Shown here: piece by piece, positions 17,862 through 36,248 of the stretch
Position numbering within the stretch: the stretch's first letter is position 1
Layout of the letters: each line of letters opens with the position of its first letter
Source of the DNA: Sinomonas sp. R1AF57
GTDB lineage: Bacteria; Actinomycetota; Actinomycetes; Actinomycetales; Micrococcaceae
Direction of reading: 5' to 3'
NCBI RefSeq assembly: GCF_002224485.1
Contig: NZ_CP022463.1
Span: 2,555,990-2,619,989 of the forward strand
DNA: 64,000 nt
The notes under the pieces: model-generated
Told to the model about the DNA's origin: nothing
The model's input: only the letters and a program-made list of their open reading frames with translations
Database searches by the model: none
Made by a program: the position numbers and the translations under genes

Positions 17862-20800
17862 TCACTCCCCCGGGCGGGGAGCACGGGGCCTGCGCGCGAG
17901 CCACCAGATGGCGGCGCCGATGAGTGCGAGCCCCAGCACTCCCAGGAGCGCGTATGCGTAGGAGCGCACGGCCCACAGGATGCAGGCCAGGACGCCGAGG
18001 GCGCCCCAGACCGCGAACGGCCGCTCGCCGAAGACCACGCCCAACCCCGTGAGCGCGGCGAACCCCACGAGCAGCCAGACCTGCTCCCCCGTGTCCCCGT
18101 ACAGCGCAGTGCCGAGGCCCCAGAAGCTCAGCTGCGCCGCGGCAGCCCCGAGCCAGATCCGCGGTGCCATCGCCCGCGGCTCCTCGTCGCGGGACCGGGC
18201 AACATAGCGCAGGAGCGCCACAGCCGCGGTGACGACGACGTACCACTGGCCGAGCCAGAAGGCGCGGGCGGCGCCACGGTCCACCAGCGCCTCCCTCCAC
18301 TGTTCGAGCCAGAGGGGGCTGTGCATGTCCGCGGAGAGGATCGCACGCTGCACCGCTGCCGTGGCGAGGACCGCGCCGAGCTCCACGGCGAGTCTGCGGT
18401 GCCGGGGTGCGAGCTCGGCCGCGACCACCGCCACCAGGGCCGCCGCGAGGGCCGGGAGCACGATGCTGGCCGGCGCACTCCACGACGTCCCGCCCGCAAC
18501 GCCGAGCGCTCCGACTGCTGCTGCCAGAATCGTCCAGCGACGCAGCGGCTCGCCGAGGCGAGCGGACCGCTCGAGCCGGGTACCGGCGTCGCGCGCCCAG
18601 ACACCGGCCCAGCGGGCCGCGAGCCAGAGGCCGGCCGGCACCAGCGTCCCCACGAGCGCGACGAGCGGCTGCTGCCAGGGCGCGGTGACGCCGTCGAACG
18701 CGCTGCGGGCGGTCCAGCTGCCGGCCCCGAGGGTCAGCAGCACACCCAGCGGGAAGCTGACAGCAGCCACTGCACCCAGGCGTGCCCAGACGTTGCTGAC
18801 GGCGACGAGCACGGCCGCGCAGACGCCGTACGCGAGCCCGAGGAGCCAGTACTCGTGGAGCTCGGAACGCGGCACGTAGTCGCTCGCGACCGCGAGGGCC
18901 AGGGCGGCGAACACGGCCGCACCCGTCGTCCACGGCCGCGGCCAGCCCTCGGGCCCCGACTCGCCCCACCGGGCCATGCCGACGACATGGACCGCCGCGA
19001 GGGCAGATGCGATCAGGATGAGGCCCGTGGTAGTGACGAGCGGATCGGCGAGGGCCGTGCCCTCGGCGAAGGCCAGGAACGGGCTGGCCGCGACGAGCGC
19101 GAGCGCGGCCGCAACCACACCCACCTGAGCTGCGCCACGGTGCGTGCGGGCCGTCGCCGCGGCGCTGACCACTACCAGCAGCAGTTCGAGGAGCAGCACC
19201 CAGCGTCCGCCCTCAGGTTCACGCCAGTTCCCGGCCCCGTAGGCGAACGGCAGCGCCAGCTGCGCGGCGAGCCCCGACCAGTACGCGGCCCTCTGGAAGG
19301 GGATGTCCGCGTGCCGCCCGAGCAGGGCCCGCACCGCGTGCTGGCCCGCGAGCCCGAGCGCCAGGACGAGGTGCGTGATGGCGACCGAGGCGGCAGCGTC
19401 CCACGTGATCACAGCGGCGAGCACCAGCGGGAGGGCCCGGGCCGCGACGAGGTGCGCTCCCTTGAGCCGGCGGCTTGGGGCGAGCAGCACCATGAGCGCC
19501 GAATAGACCGTGAACAGTCCGAGCAGGACCTCGGTCAGCCGCAGGTCCTCACCCGCGAGCAGCCAGGTCGCGACGAGGCCGACCGCCCCGAAGCCCGCCG
19601 CAGCTCTGCGGGCGTGCAGCACCAGGCCGGCGGCTGCGGCGGCGCCGCCGAGTGCGACGACGAACCCCGCCGTGACCGGCGACGTCACGCGACCGCCGGC
19701 AACGCCCGCCGCGTGGAGGGCCACACCGGCGAAGAGGGCGACCGTCAGCGTGGTGGAGGAGTCCTGGAGGGCCCACTCGAACGATCCCCCGCGGGCCCGG
19801 CGCACGGCGTCGACGGCAAGCGGCACGGCCATCTGGAGCAGGGCTGCCGCGGCCACGATGTGCCACTCGGTCAGCGCCTCGCCGGCCACCGCCGGACGTG
19901 CGCCGTCCTCCAGCAGGGCGTGGAAGGCCACGGTGGCAGCGATGGTGCCGAAGGCCCGCGCGAGCCAGACATACGGCCAGAGCCGGCCAGCGCGTGCCGT
20001 GCGCCAGGCGCAGGCCCCGAGCAGGACTGCGAGCACCGTGAGCACGACGGCGGCGCCCCACCACCGCTCCTGGAGGAGCGCGGCCAGCGTGGCCGCCGTG
20101 AGCAGGAGCGGCGGTGCGAGTTCGCCGATGGTGATCGGCCCTGCCCAGACGGCGCGACGGGCTGCACCGGAGGGCACAAGCACGAGCCCTGCCGAGAGAC
20201 CCAGGCTCCCGGCGCAGACCGCCGAGACCGCGAGCGAGTACCGCCAGCTCCCCGCGTCCTGCTCGGCGGCCGCGACGACCGCCAGTGCCGCGACCGCGAC
20301 CATCCCGAGGACGGCGACGAGGCTTGGCCTCCAGCGGGCGGGCCGGTCGAGGAATCCGAGGACCGCGACGACGAGGAGCTCGGCCACGGCGGTCAGCACC
20401 ACCGACAGTGCGACGGAGGCGGCTCGCACCGCGGCGTCGCTTGAGGCGAGGCCGGCATCGACGAGCGCCGCGACCGCGACGATCGAGACCAGCCCGGACG
20501 CCGTCAGGAAGTGCCCGCGCCTCCAGTAGCCTCCACGCCCGGCCGGACGGCCGGCGCCACGGACCAGCGGAGCCGGCCAGGCCGCGCGGACCCCGAAGTA
20601 CACGGCGTAGGCCGCGGCCGCGCTGGCGAACCACGTCTCCCCCACCTCGGACCCGATGATCCACACCCCGAGGAACGCGGCCACCGGCAGGAACTCGCTG
20701 CGCATCCCGTACCACGACGCGATCAGGACGGCCGTCGCGAGGACGCTTCCCACCTCGATCCGGCCGAGCGGCGCCGTCTCGGGCGTGGCGATCGCGACCG

Positions 20801-22094
20801 AGACCGCCACGAGCATCACGAGGATCTGGAAGCCCGCCGCGACCGACTGCTCGGCCACGCCGAACCTGTGGACGCGGTCGGTGCCCTTGGCCGGCCCGAG
20901 CGCGGCAGCGAGCCGTCTGCCGAGCAGGCACACTGCCGCGGTCTCGGCGCCCAGCGCCACGATTCCCGCGGCAAGGGCTGCGTCAATGGCGCTCGGGTAC
21001 CGCAGCACGCCCGTGTCGACGGCGTCGCCGACGGCTCCCACCGCCGCCACGAACCCCAGGGCCCGGGCGCCCCACCACGCCGCCCGACGCGCACGGACTC
21101 CGCCGGGCAGGAACGTCTCGACGCCGAGGTACACGGCCATGATCCCCACCAGCAGGGCGTACTGACCCGGGGCCAGCCGCCCGGCGGACACGGTGGCTGC
21201 CACGAAGGTCGCCGGGACGACGAACGGATGGACGACGGCGATCGGCCGCAGCACGAGGGGCGGAACCCAGGCGGGGCGCACCAGGGAGACGGCGCCGAAG
21301 AGCGCCGAGACACCGAGGACGGCTCCGAGCGCCGACGCGAGCGGGCCGCCGAGGGCGGATGCCCCGGACCAGGCCCCGGAGATGAAGAAGGCCAGCGTGA
21401 GGAACACCAGGACACGGCTCTCGATCCGCAGCGCGGCCAGGCCATACGCCACGATCCCGATGAGGCTCGTCACGGCCACGGTGGCCGATGGGTCGTGGAC
21501 CGCGAGGAGGTCGAAGGCCAGCCCCGTCACGGGCAGCAGCGCCAGGCCAGTGCCGGTGAGGGCAACGGCGGCGGGGCGGAGCCTCGCATAGCGGGCATGC
21601 ACGACGAGGCCCGCGACGTAGAAGAGGGCCGTGATCACAGCCAGCCCGGCGAGCCTGGCGCCTTCGGACGTGGCGCTGTACAGGAACAGCGAGCCCGCAG
21701 CCACGATGAGGAGCGACGCCGCGTAGAGGGCGATGTTGGCGCTCTGGATCCCGCGCCGCTCGCGGCGCCTCCGGTCTGCCTCGGCCTGGGCTGCGCGCTG
21801 CTCGGGGCTGGGCGGCACACGGACCTGCAGCGGTGAGCCCTGCGCCGGTGGGGCCTGCGCCGGCGGTGCCTTCCCTGGCGGGACGAGGACAACTGCGGGA
21901 TGGGGTGCTCGAGGTTCCCGCGCCCGCAGCGGCTCGTCGGCCGTGGCGGGGTGGGGACCAGCGGGCGCGGCCGCAGCCTGCCGGGCGGCGACGCCGTCCG
22001 ACCAGCCGGCCCGGTGCCCCTCCAACCAGCCGGCCCGGTGGCCCTCGAGCCAGCCGGCCCGGAAGCCCTCGTCATAGGCGTCGCGTGTCATCAC
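17862..22094 (-). CDS. Very large polytopic membrane protein of unknown function (1410 aa)
   Basis: The first 40 residues contain an 8-residue repeat, RAGWLEGH, in two full copies and a third degenerate one, encoded by 24-bp DNA repeats. A Pro/Ala-rich cytosolic stretch follows, then a charged patch (EADRRRRERRG) leading into the first hydrophobic segment near residue 125. The rest is a long series of Ala/Val/Leu-rich helices, by eye 30 or more membrane segments, with short loops and no recognisable catalytic motif. Large membrane proteins of this general type occur in actinobacteria without an assigned role. It is monocistronic and convergent with the GH1 gene; a transporter or envelope-scaffold role would be guesswork. 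Confidence 0.85.
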   Translation of the reverse strand: MMTRDAYDEGFRAGWLEGHRAGWLEGHRAGWSDGVAARQAAAAPAGPHPATADEPLRAREPRAPHPAVVLVPPGKAPPAQAPPAQGSPLQVRVPPSPEQRAAQAEADRRRRERRGIQSANIALYAASLLIVAAGSLFLYSATSEGARLAGLAVITALFYVAGLVVHARYARLRPAAVALTGTGLALLPVTGLAFDLLAVHDPSATVAVTSLIGIVAYGLAALRIESRVLVFLTLAFFISGAWSGASALGGPLASALGAVLGVSALFGAVSLVRPAWVPPLVLRPIAVVHPFVVPATFVAATVSAGRLAPGQYALLVGIMAVYLGVETFLPGGVRARRAAWWGARALGFVAAVGAVGDAVDTGVLRYPSAIDAALAAGIVALGAETAAVCLLGRRLAAALGPAKGTDRVHRFGVAEQSVAAGFQILVMLVAVSVAIATPETAPLGRIEVGSVLATAVLIASWYGMRSEFLPVAAFLGVWIIGSEVGETWFASAAAAYAVYFGVRAAWPAPLVRGAGRPAGRGGYWRRGHFLTASGLVSIVAVAALVDAGLASSDAAVRAASVALSVVLTAVAELLVVAVLGFLDRPARWRPSLVAVLGMVAVAALAVVAAAEQDAGSWRYSLAVSAVCAGSLGLSAGLVLVPSGAARRAVWAGPITIGELAPPLLLTAATLAALLQERWWGAAVVLTVLAVLLGACAWRTARAGRLWPYVWLARAFGTIAATVAFHALLEDGARPAVAGEALTEWHIVAAAALLQMAVPLAVDAVRRARGGSFEWALQDSSTTLTVALFAGVALHAAGVAGGRVTSPVTAGFVVALGGAAAAAGLVLHARRAAAGFGAVGLVATWLLAGEDLRLTEVLLGLFTVYSALMVLLAPSRRLKGAHLVAARALPLVLAAVITWDAAASVAITHLVLALGLAGQHAVRALLGRHADIPFQRAAYWSGLAAQLALPFAYGAGNWREPEGGRWVLLLELLLVVVSAAATARTHRGAAQVGVVAAALALVAASPFLAFAEGTALADPLVTTTGLILIASALAAVHVVGMARWGESGPEGWPRPWTTGAAVFAALALAVASDYVPRSELHEYWLLGLAYGVCAAVLVAVSNVWARLGAVAAVSFPLGVLLTLGAGSWTARSAFDGVTAPWQQPLVALVGTLVPAGLWLAARWAGVWARDAGTRLERSARLGEPLRRWTILAAAVGALGVAGGTSWSAPASIVLPALAAALVAVVAAELAPRHRRLAVELGAVLATAAVQRAILSADMHSPLWLEQWREALVDRGAARAFWLGQWYVVVTAAVALLRYVARSRDEEPRAMAPRIWLGAAAAQLSFWGLGTALYGDTGEQVWLLVGFAALTGLGVVFGERPFAVWGALGVLACILWAVRSYAYALLGVLGLALIGAAIWWLARRPRAPRPGE

Positions 22095-22184
22095 GGCCCC
22101 CTTCCAGTCAGCCCCCTGGTGTGGGTGGTCCTGACTGGATTCTAGGGAGGCCCCGGGCCTCCCACGCAGAGGCCAAAGACACGA

Positions 22185-22218
22185 GAAGGACCCCGCCGCG
22201 GATGCGACGGGGTCCTTC
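22185..22218 (-). terminator. Terminator hairpin downstream of tuf
   Basis: GAAGGACCCCG (22185-22195) and CGGGGTCCTTC (22208-22218) form a perfect 11-bp stem with a 12-nt loop, 60 bp after the tuf stop. It separates the str-type operon from the membrane-protein gene, which needs its own promoter upstream of 22094. Confidence 0.75.
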
Positions 22219-22278
22219 CCGAATTAGGCCGTCAGGCCGTCAGGCCCTCGGACCAGCAGTACCTCTGAGGCGAGATGA

Positions 22279-23469
<1,191 letters not shown>

Positions 23470-23537
23470 TTGTTCCTCCTAGAACTGATTCAGAAGACTT
23501 GCTTCCAGCCGCGTCTTTCGCAACTGAAACTCTCGCA

Positions 23538-23567
23538 AGTCTACTGTGGGCTGTGTTTCTTCGTGAA
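23538..23567 (-). promoter_or_regulatory. Candidate tuf promoter
   Basis: On the minus strand a TAGACT -10 (23543-23538) lies 18 bp after TTCACG (23567-23562). The downstream leader to the GTG would be about 60 nt. It sits after the fusA-tuf hairpin, consistent with an independent strong tuf transcript. Confidence 0.5.
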
Positions 23568-23603
23568 ATCACGCGGAAGCAGGCCTTCCGCGCGGAGGGC
23601 GAC

Positions 23604-23654
23604 CCGCCGCCGTCGTGCGCGCCGGTCCGTGAGGACCGCACCCACGGCGGCAGG
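23604..23654 (-). terminator. Branched hairpin between fusA and tuf
   Basis: GCCGCCGT and ACGGCGGC form an outer stem, and inside it GGTCC-GTGA-GGACC forms a second stem. The left arm contains the recurring GCCGTCGTGCG motif. It lies directly after the fusA stop (23672) and probably reduces readthrough into tuf. Confidence 0.55.
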
Positions 23655-23671
23655 CGAGCCGCTGTCCAGAA

Positions 23672-25786
23672 CTACTCGCCGCGCGACTTCTGGATGATCT
23701 CGTCGGCCACGGCCTTCGGGACCTCGGAGTAGCTGTCGAACTGCATCGAGTAGACAGCGCGGCCCTGGGTCTTCGAACGCAGATCGCCGATGTAGCCGAA
23801 CATCTCGGAGAGCGGCACGAGGGCACGCACGACCTTGACGCCGACAGCGTCCTCCATGGCCTGGATCTGGCCACGGCGGGAGTTGAGGTCGCCGATGACG
23901 TCGCCCATGTACTCCTCCGGGGTGCGAACCTCGACGGCCATGAGCGGCTCGAGGAGCACAGGGTTGGCGCGGCGTGCGCCCTCCTTGAACACCTGCGAAC
24001 CGGCGATCTTGAACGCCATCTCCGAAGAGTCGACGTCGTGGTAGGCGCCGTCGACGAGCGTCGCCTTGACGCCCACCATCGGGTAGCCCGCGAGGATGCC
24101 GAACTGCATGGCGTCCTGGATGCCGGCGTCCACGCTCGGGATGTACTCGCGCGGGACGCGGCCACCGGTGACGGCGTTCACGTACTCGTAGAACGTGCCC
24201 TCGGAGGTATCGAGCGGCTCGAAAGTGACCTGCACCTTCGCGAACTGGCCAGAACCGCCAGTCTGCTTCTTGTGCGTGTAGTCGACCTTCTCGACCTTCT
24301 TCTTGATCGTCTCGCGGTAGGCCACCTGCGGCTTGCCCACGTTGGCCTCGACCTTGAACTCGCGGCGCATGCGGTCCACGAGGATGTCGAGGTGGAGCTC
24401 GCCCATGCCGCCGATCTCGGTCTGGCCGGTCTCCTCGTTGAGGGAGACGGTGAACGTCGGGTCCTCAGCGGAGAGCTTCTGGATGGCGGTGGAGAGCTTC
24501 TCCTGGTCGCCCTTGGTCTTCGGCTCGATGGCGACGAAGATCACCGGCTCCGGGAAGGACATCGACTCGAGGACGATCGGGTTGTTGATGTCGCAGAGCG
24601 TGTCACCCGTGGTGGTGTCCTTGAGGCCGATCACCGCGTAGATGTGGCCCGCGTGGACCTCGTCGACCGGGTTCTCCTTGTTGGCGTGCATCTGGAAGAG
24701 CTTCCCGATGCGCTCCTTCTTGCCCTTCGTCGAGTTCAGGACCTGGATGCCCGAGGTCGCCTTGCCCGAGTAGACGCGGATGAAGTTGAGCTGGCCGAAG
24801 AACGGGTGCGCCGCGATCTTGAACGCGAGAGCCGAGAACGGCTCGTCCTCGCTCGGCTTGCGGGTGAGCTCGATCGACTCGTCCTTGGGGTCGTGGCCGA
24901 TCATGGCCGGCACGTCCAGCGGGGACGGGAGGAAGTCGATGACCGCGTCGAGCATCGGCTGCACGCCGCGGTTCTTGAACGCGGAGCCACAGAAGACCGG
25001 GTAGATCTCCGAGTTGACCGTGAGCTTGCGGATGCCCGCCTTGAGCTCGTCGATGGTCAGCTCTTCGCCCTCGAGGTACTTCTCCATGAGCTCCTCGGAC
25101 GCCTCGGCGACGGCCTCGACGAGCTCGTGGCGGTACTGCTCGGCCTTCTCCTGGAGGTCAGCAGGGATCTCCTGCGTCTCGTAGGAGGCACCCATGGTCA
25201 CGTCGCCCTTGGCGTCGCCAGGCCACACGAAGGCCTTCATGGTGAGCAGGTCGACGACGCCGACGAAGTCGCTCTCGGAGCCGATGGGCAGCTGCATGAC
25301 GAGCGGCTTGGCACCGAGGCGCTTCACGATGGTGTCGACCGTGAAGTAGAAGTCGGCGCCGAGCTTGTCCATCTTGTTGACGAAGCAGATGCGCGGGACG
25401 TTGTACTTGTCGGCCTGGCGCCACACCGTCTCGGACTGCGGCTCGACGCCTTCCTTGCCGTCGAAGACGGCGACGGCGCCGTCGAGCACGCGCAGGGAGC
25501 GCTCGACCTCGACCGTGAAGTCCACGTGGCCGGGGGTGTCGATGATGTTGATCTGGTTCTTGTTCCAGAAGCAGGTGACCGCGGCGGACGTGATGGTGAT
25601 GCCGCGCTCCTTCTCCTGCTCCATCCAGTCGGTCGTCGAGGCGCCGTCGTGGGTCTCGCCGATCTTGTGGCTCACGCCCGTGTAGAAGAGGATGCGCTCG
25701 GTCGTGGTGGTCTTGCCGGCATCGATGTGCGCCATGATGCCGATATTGCGGACCTTGCTGAGGTCGGTAAGCACGTCGAGTGCCAC
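23672..25786 (-). CDS. fusA: Elongation factor G
   Basis: Translocation GTPase. GTPase motifs are [22 protein letters not shown] and [10 protein letters not shown]; domains II to V follow through [21 protein letters not shown] start at GTG 25786 ([16 protein letters not shown], 704 aa), which has AGGGAG 5 nt upstream and matches the usual N-terminus; an ATG at 25819 would add 11 residues. It lies 75 bp after rpsG and is a member of the rpsL-rpsG-fusA-tuf group. Confidence 0.98.
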   Translation of the reverse strand: MALDVLTDLSKVRNIGIMAHIDAGKTTTTERILFYTGVSHKIGETHDGASTTDWMEQEKERGITITSAAVTCFWNKNQINIIDTPGHVDFTVEVERSLRVLDGAVAVFDGKEGVEPQSETVWRQADKYNVPRICFVNKMDKLGADFYFTVDTIVKRLGAKPLVMQLPIGSESDFVGVVDLLTMKAFVWPGDAKGDVTMGASYETQEIPADLQEKAEQYRHELVEAVAEASEELMEKYLEGEELTIDELKAGIRKLTVNSEIYPVFCGSAFKNRGVQPMLDAVIDFLPSPLDVPAMIGHDPKDESIELTRKPSEDEPFSALAFKIAAHPFFGQLNFIRVYSGKATSGIQVLNSTKGKKERIGKLFQMHANKENPVDEVHAGHIYAVIGLKDTTTGDTLCDINNPIVLESMSFPEPVIFVAIEPKTKGDQEKLSTAIQKLSAEDPTFTVSLNEETGQTEIGGMGELHLDILVDRMRREFKVEANVGKPQVAYRETIKKKVEKVDYTHKKQTGGSGQFAKVQVTFEPLDTSEGTFYEYVNAVTGGRVPREYIPSVDAGIQDAMQFGILAGYPMVGVKATLVDGAYHDVDSSEMAFKIAGSQVFKEGARRANPVLLEPLMAVEVRTPEEYMGDVIGDLNSRRGQIQAMEDAVGVKVVRALVPLSEMFGYIGDLRSKTQGRAVYSMQFDSYSEVPKAVADEIIQKSRGE

Positions 25787-25861
25787 GGTGTCTCCCTGTT
25801 TGTCCCTGATTGGCTGCACGTTCGCCGCCGGCTCACTGGGAGCCGGCGGCGAGCACTGGGT

Positions 25862-26332
25862 TTACCAGCGGTAGTGGGCGAAGGCCTTGTTCGACTCGGC
25901 CATCTTGTGAGTGTCCTCGCGGCGCTTCACCGCGGCACCGAGGCCGTTCGAAGCGTCGAGGATCTCGTTCTGGAGACGCTCGGTCATCGTCTTCTCGCGG
26001 CGGGCCTTGGAGTAGCCCACGAGCCAGCGGAGGGCCAGCGCCGTGGCGCGGCCCGGCTTGACCTCGACCGGAACCTGGTAGGTGGCGCCACCGACACGTC
26101 GGGAGCGGACCTCGAGGGTCGGGCGGACGTTGTCCATGGCCTTCTTGAGCGCGGCGACGGGGTCGCCGCCCGTCTTCTGGCGGGCACCCTCGAGGGCGCC
26201 GTAGACGATGCGCTCGGCCGTGGACTTCTTGCCGTCCACGAGGACCTTGTTGATGAGCTGCGTCACGAGCGGCGAGCCGTAGACCGGGTCGACGACGAGA
26301 GGACGCTTGGGGGCAGGACCCTTGCGAGGCAT
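25862..26332 (-). CDS. rpsG: 30S ribosomal protein S7
   Basis: 156-aa 30S head protein at the E site. It begins [20 protein letters not shown] and has [32 protein letters not shown] and [20 protein letters not shown]. Its ATG shares one base with the rpsL stop. Confidence 0.98.
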   Translation of the reverse strand: MPRKGPAPKRPLVVDPVYGSPLVTQLINKVLVDGKKSTAERIVYGALEGARQKTGGDPVAALKKAMDNVRPTLEVRSRRVGGATYQVPVEVKPGRATALALRWLVGYSKARREKTMTERLQNEILDASNGLGAAVKRREDTHKMAESNKAFAHYRW

Positions 26333-26706
26333 TACTTCTTCTCCTTCTTGGCGCCGTAGCGGCTGCGGGCCTGCTGGCGGTTCTTGACACCCTGGGTGTC
26401 GAGGGCACCGCGGACGATCTTGTAGCGGACACCCGGAAGGTCCTTCACACGACCGCCACGGACGAGCACGATCGAGTGCTCCTGGAGGTTGTGGCCGACA
26501 CCCGGGATGTAGGCCGTGACCTCGACGCCGCCGGTCAGGCGGACACGGGCGACCTTGCGGAGAGCAGAGTTCGGCTTCTTCGGGGTCGTCGTGTACACGC
26601 GGGTGCACACGCCGCGGCGCATCGGGTTGCCCTTGAGGGCAGGAGCCTTGGTCTTGGAGACCTTCGGCGTGCGGCCCTTGCGGACCAGCTGCTGAATAGT
26701 AGGCAC
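26332..26706 (-). CDS. rpsL: 30S ribosomal protein S12
   Basis: 124-aa decoding-centre protein. I chose GTG 26706 ([15 protein letters not shown]) with GGAG 5 nt upstream; the longer frame upstream is unconserved. The streptomycin-relevant regions [15 protein letters not shown] and [15 protein letters not shown] carry the wild-type lysines, so sensitivity is expected from this gene. It is the first gene of the str block and is separated from rpoC by 531 bp with a repeat element and a terminator. Confidence 0.98.
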   Translation of the reverse strand: MPTIQQLVRKGRTPKVSKTKAPALKGNPMRRGVCTRVYTTTPKKPNSALRKVARVRLTGGVEVTAYIPGVGHNLQEHSIVLVRGGRVKDLPGVRYKIVRGALDTQGVKNRQQARSRYGAKKEKK

Positions 26707-27005
26707 TTTCGCTCCGTCTTCGTACTTGCGTACTTCGTTGAACTTCCGCCCACGCGATACCTGCAGTCGCAGGACCGGCGGACGCTGTCGGTTGCTTCGC
26801 ACTCACTGCGGCAGCCGACCGTAGGCGTGCAAAAGTGTGGCATTCGTTGCGCACCAACCCCGCAACCCGGAAACAGGCCCCGTCGCTCTTCGGTTAACAC
26901 CGGCTCTCGACGGCCTTCATCCACTGCCACACAGAAACAATCGAAGAAAGCCTATCACGGGCGGAGCCGAGGGCGTTAAACGGCCGACGCCGCGCCCCTC
27001 CCCCG

Positions 27006-27135
27006 CCGCCGAAGTAACCTCTGGTGGGCGCGAGGTCACCCCTAGTGGGCGCGAGGTCACCCCTGCGGAAAGAAGGAGGGGTGACCTCGGCGCCACAGGG
27101 GGTGACCTCGGCGCCACACGGGGTGACCCCGGCGG
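27006..27135. repeat. Inverted 21-bp-unit element, copy A (between rpoC and rpsL)
   Basis: The left half has three reverse-oriented units (GCGAGGTCACCCCTAGTGGGC type). After a short centre near AAAGAAGGA, three forward units follow (GGGGTGACCTCGGCGCCACA type). The outer ends are CCGCCGAAGT and CCCCGGCGG, an imperfect terminal inverted repeat. The two halves could fold into one long hairpin. Bases 26707-27005 contain no gene and should hold the rpsL promoter, which I could not place. Confidence 0.85.
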
Positions 27136-27191
27136 GAGGAGCTGGGACGGCAGCGGCCGGCACCCGCGGAGGGTACCGGCCGCCGTCGTGC

Positions 27192-27224
27192 GCCGGACGG
27201 GCGGCCTAGGGCCGCCCGTCCGGC
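27192..27224 (-). terminator. rpoC terminator
   Basis: GCCGGACGGGCGGC (27192-27205) and GCCGCCCGTCCGGC (27211-27224) are a perfect 14-bp stem with a 5-nt loop, 13 bp past the rpoC stop. GCCGTCGTGCG lies next to it at 27182-27192. It ends the rpoBC transcript. Confidence 0.8.
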
Positions 27225-27237
27225 AGGGGCTGGGAAC

Positions 27238-31137
<3,900 letters not shown>

Positions 31138-31193
31138 TGTGGTCCCTTATCTCTCGTGTCTCTAAGTCGTTCGTCTGCCGGTGCGGAAGGGGG

Positions 31194-34694
<3,501 letters not shown>

Positions 34695-34709
34695 GAGGGA
34701 TCCTTCCAC

Positions 34710-35045
34710 AGACCTTCAGGATTGTCCGCACCCTCCCCAGACGAGGCATGACCCACCCAACCTGTCCAGTTGAACGTGATGCCGTCCCGAGAGCCCACCG
34801 CTATATGAAGGCAACGGTTTAAAGGGAGAACGCAAAGAATCACCATACCGCAGAAAGGCACACGTGTCTAGCGCACGCAGCGGCCAAGGTCAAGTGCAAC
34901 GTTCGGTGCCCGCCGGCCGCGCGGTTCGCTCCGTCGCACGCAGACCACTGTACACCCGCAGCTGCGCCGGTTTCAGGGTGTCCGGGCTGTGCGGTGGCGC
35001 CTCCCCCGGCTGTAGCCTTTCTCACAGAGAGCAAAGGAGAGAACC
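34710..35045. other. Divergent gap between rpoB and the thiolase gene
   Basis: No gene is seen. The minus-strand rpoB promoter (34865-34893) and a leader of about 160 nt lie here. On the plus strand, AAAGGAGA precedes the thiolase ATG by 5 nt, and TAGCCT (35023-35028) is a possible -10 without a clear -35. The stretch 34796-34860 is notably AT-richer than its surroundings. Confidence 0.4.
34865..34893 (-). promoter_or_regulatory. rpoBC promoter
   Basis: On the minus strand, TTGACC (34893-34888) and TAGACA (34870-34865) are separated by exactly 17 bp, a good match to the housekeeping sigma consensus. Transcription would start near 34858, leaving a long untranslated leader before rpoB. Confidence 0.7.
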
Positions 35046-36239
35046 ATGAGCGAAGGCACCAACGACGTTGTCATCCTGTCGGCCGTCCGCACGCCGCAGG
35101 GTCGCCTCAACGGGCAGCTCGTCTCGTTCACCGCGGTCGACCTCGGCACCCATGCCATCCAGGCCGCGCTCGAGGCCAGCGGGGTCGGGGCCTCGGCGGT
35201 CGACGCCGTCATCATGGGCCAGGTCCTCCAGGCAGGGGCCGGCCAGAACCCGGCCCGGCAGAGCGCCATCGGGGCCGGGATCGGCTGGAACGTCCCCTGC
35301 GTCACGATCAACAAGGTCTGCCTCTCCGGGCTCACCGCGGTGATCGACGCCGCCCGGATGATCCGCGCAGGGGACGCGACCGTCGTCGTCGCCGGCGGAC
35401 AGGAGTCGATGTCCCGCGCCCCGCATCTGCTGCCCGGCTCGCGCCAGGGCTGGACCTACGGGACGGTCGCGGCACTCGACGTCGCCGCGCACGACGGCCT
35501 CACCGACGCCTTCGACGGCGAGTCCATGGGGCTCTCCACCGAAACCCGGAACCTGACGCTGGGGATCGACCGGAAGTCCCAGGACGAGGTCGCCGCGGCG
35601 TCCCATGTCCGCGCCGCGATCGCCCAGAAGGAGGGGGTCTTCGAGAAGGAGATCGCTCCCATCGAGGTCAAGCAGCGCAAGGGCGATGCCATCGTGATCG
35701 CCGAGGACGAGGGCGTGCGGCCCAACACATCCCTCGAGACCCTCGCGCCGCTGCGCCCCGCCTTCGCGACCGACGGCACCATCACGGCAGGCAACTCCTC
35801 GCCGCTCTCCGATGGCGCCGCGGCCCTCGTGCTGGCGAGCCGCGCGTACGCCGAGGAGCACGGGCTCGAGTGGCTCGCCGTCGTGGGCAGGCCGGGTCAG
35901 GTGGCCGGGCCGGACAACTCGCTGCACTCCCAGCCTTCGCACGCGATCCAGAACGCGCTCTCCCGTGCGGGCTGGACGACCGCGGACCTGGACTTCATCG
36001 AGATCAACGAGGCCTTCGGGTCCGTCGCGGTGCAGTCGCTCAAGGATCTGGACTACCCGCTCGAGAAGTGCAACCTCCACGGCGGGGCGATCGCCCTCGG
36101 CCATCCGATCGGCGCCTCCGGAGCGCGCCTTGCCGGGCACGCCGCGCACGAGCTCGCACGCCGCGGCTCGGGCCGTGCCGCGGTGTCGCTCTGCGGCGGC
36201 GGAGGGCAGGGCGAGGCGCTCCTGCTCTACCGGGACTGA
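35046..36239 (+). CDS. Thiolase (acetyl-CoA C-acetyltransferase)
   Basis: 397-aa cytosolic enzyme that condenses or cleaves acyl-CoA: acetoacetyl-CoA + CoA to two acetyl-CoA. The nucleophilic Cys is in NKVCLSGLTAV, with GGQESMSRAPHLL; the catalytic His is in GHPIGASGARL and the second Cys in SLCGGGGQGEALL. INEAFGSVAVQ fits the family. Length and motifs suit the biosynthetic or degradative acetyl-CoA acetyltransferase group; chain-length preference cannot be told. A good AAAGGAGA precedes ATG 35046. The YbaK-type gene follows 9 bp later, likely as one transcript. Confidence 0.93.
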   Translation: MSEGTNDVVILSAVRTPQGRLNGQLVSFTAVDLGTHAIQAALEASGVGASAVDAVIMGQVLQAGAGQNPARQSAIGAGIGWNVPCVTINKVCLSGLTAVIDAARMIRAGDATVVVAGGQESMSRAPHLLPGSRQGWTYGTVAALDVAAHDGLTDAFDGESMGLSTETRNLTLGIDRKSQDEVAAASHVRAAIAQKEGVFEKEIAPIEVKQRKGDAIVIAEDEGVRPNTSLETLAPLRPAFATDGTITAGNSSPLSDGAAALVLASRAYAEEHGLEWLAVVGRPGQVAGPDNSLHSQPSHAIQNALSRAGWTTADLDFIEINEAFGSVAVQSLKDLDYPLEKCNLHGGAIALGHPIGASGARLAGHAAHELARRGSGRAAVSLCGGGGQGEALLLYRD

Positions 36240-36248
36240 GCGGCGGCG

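Noticed and set aside
27024-27209. Open frames through repeat copy A
   Set aside because: The same artefact of a 21-bp period; no conserved product or start signal.
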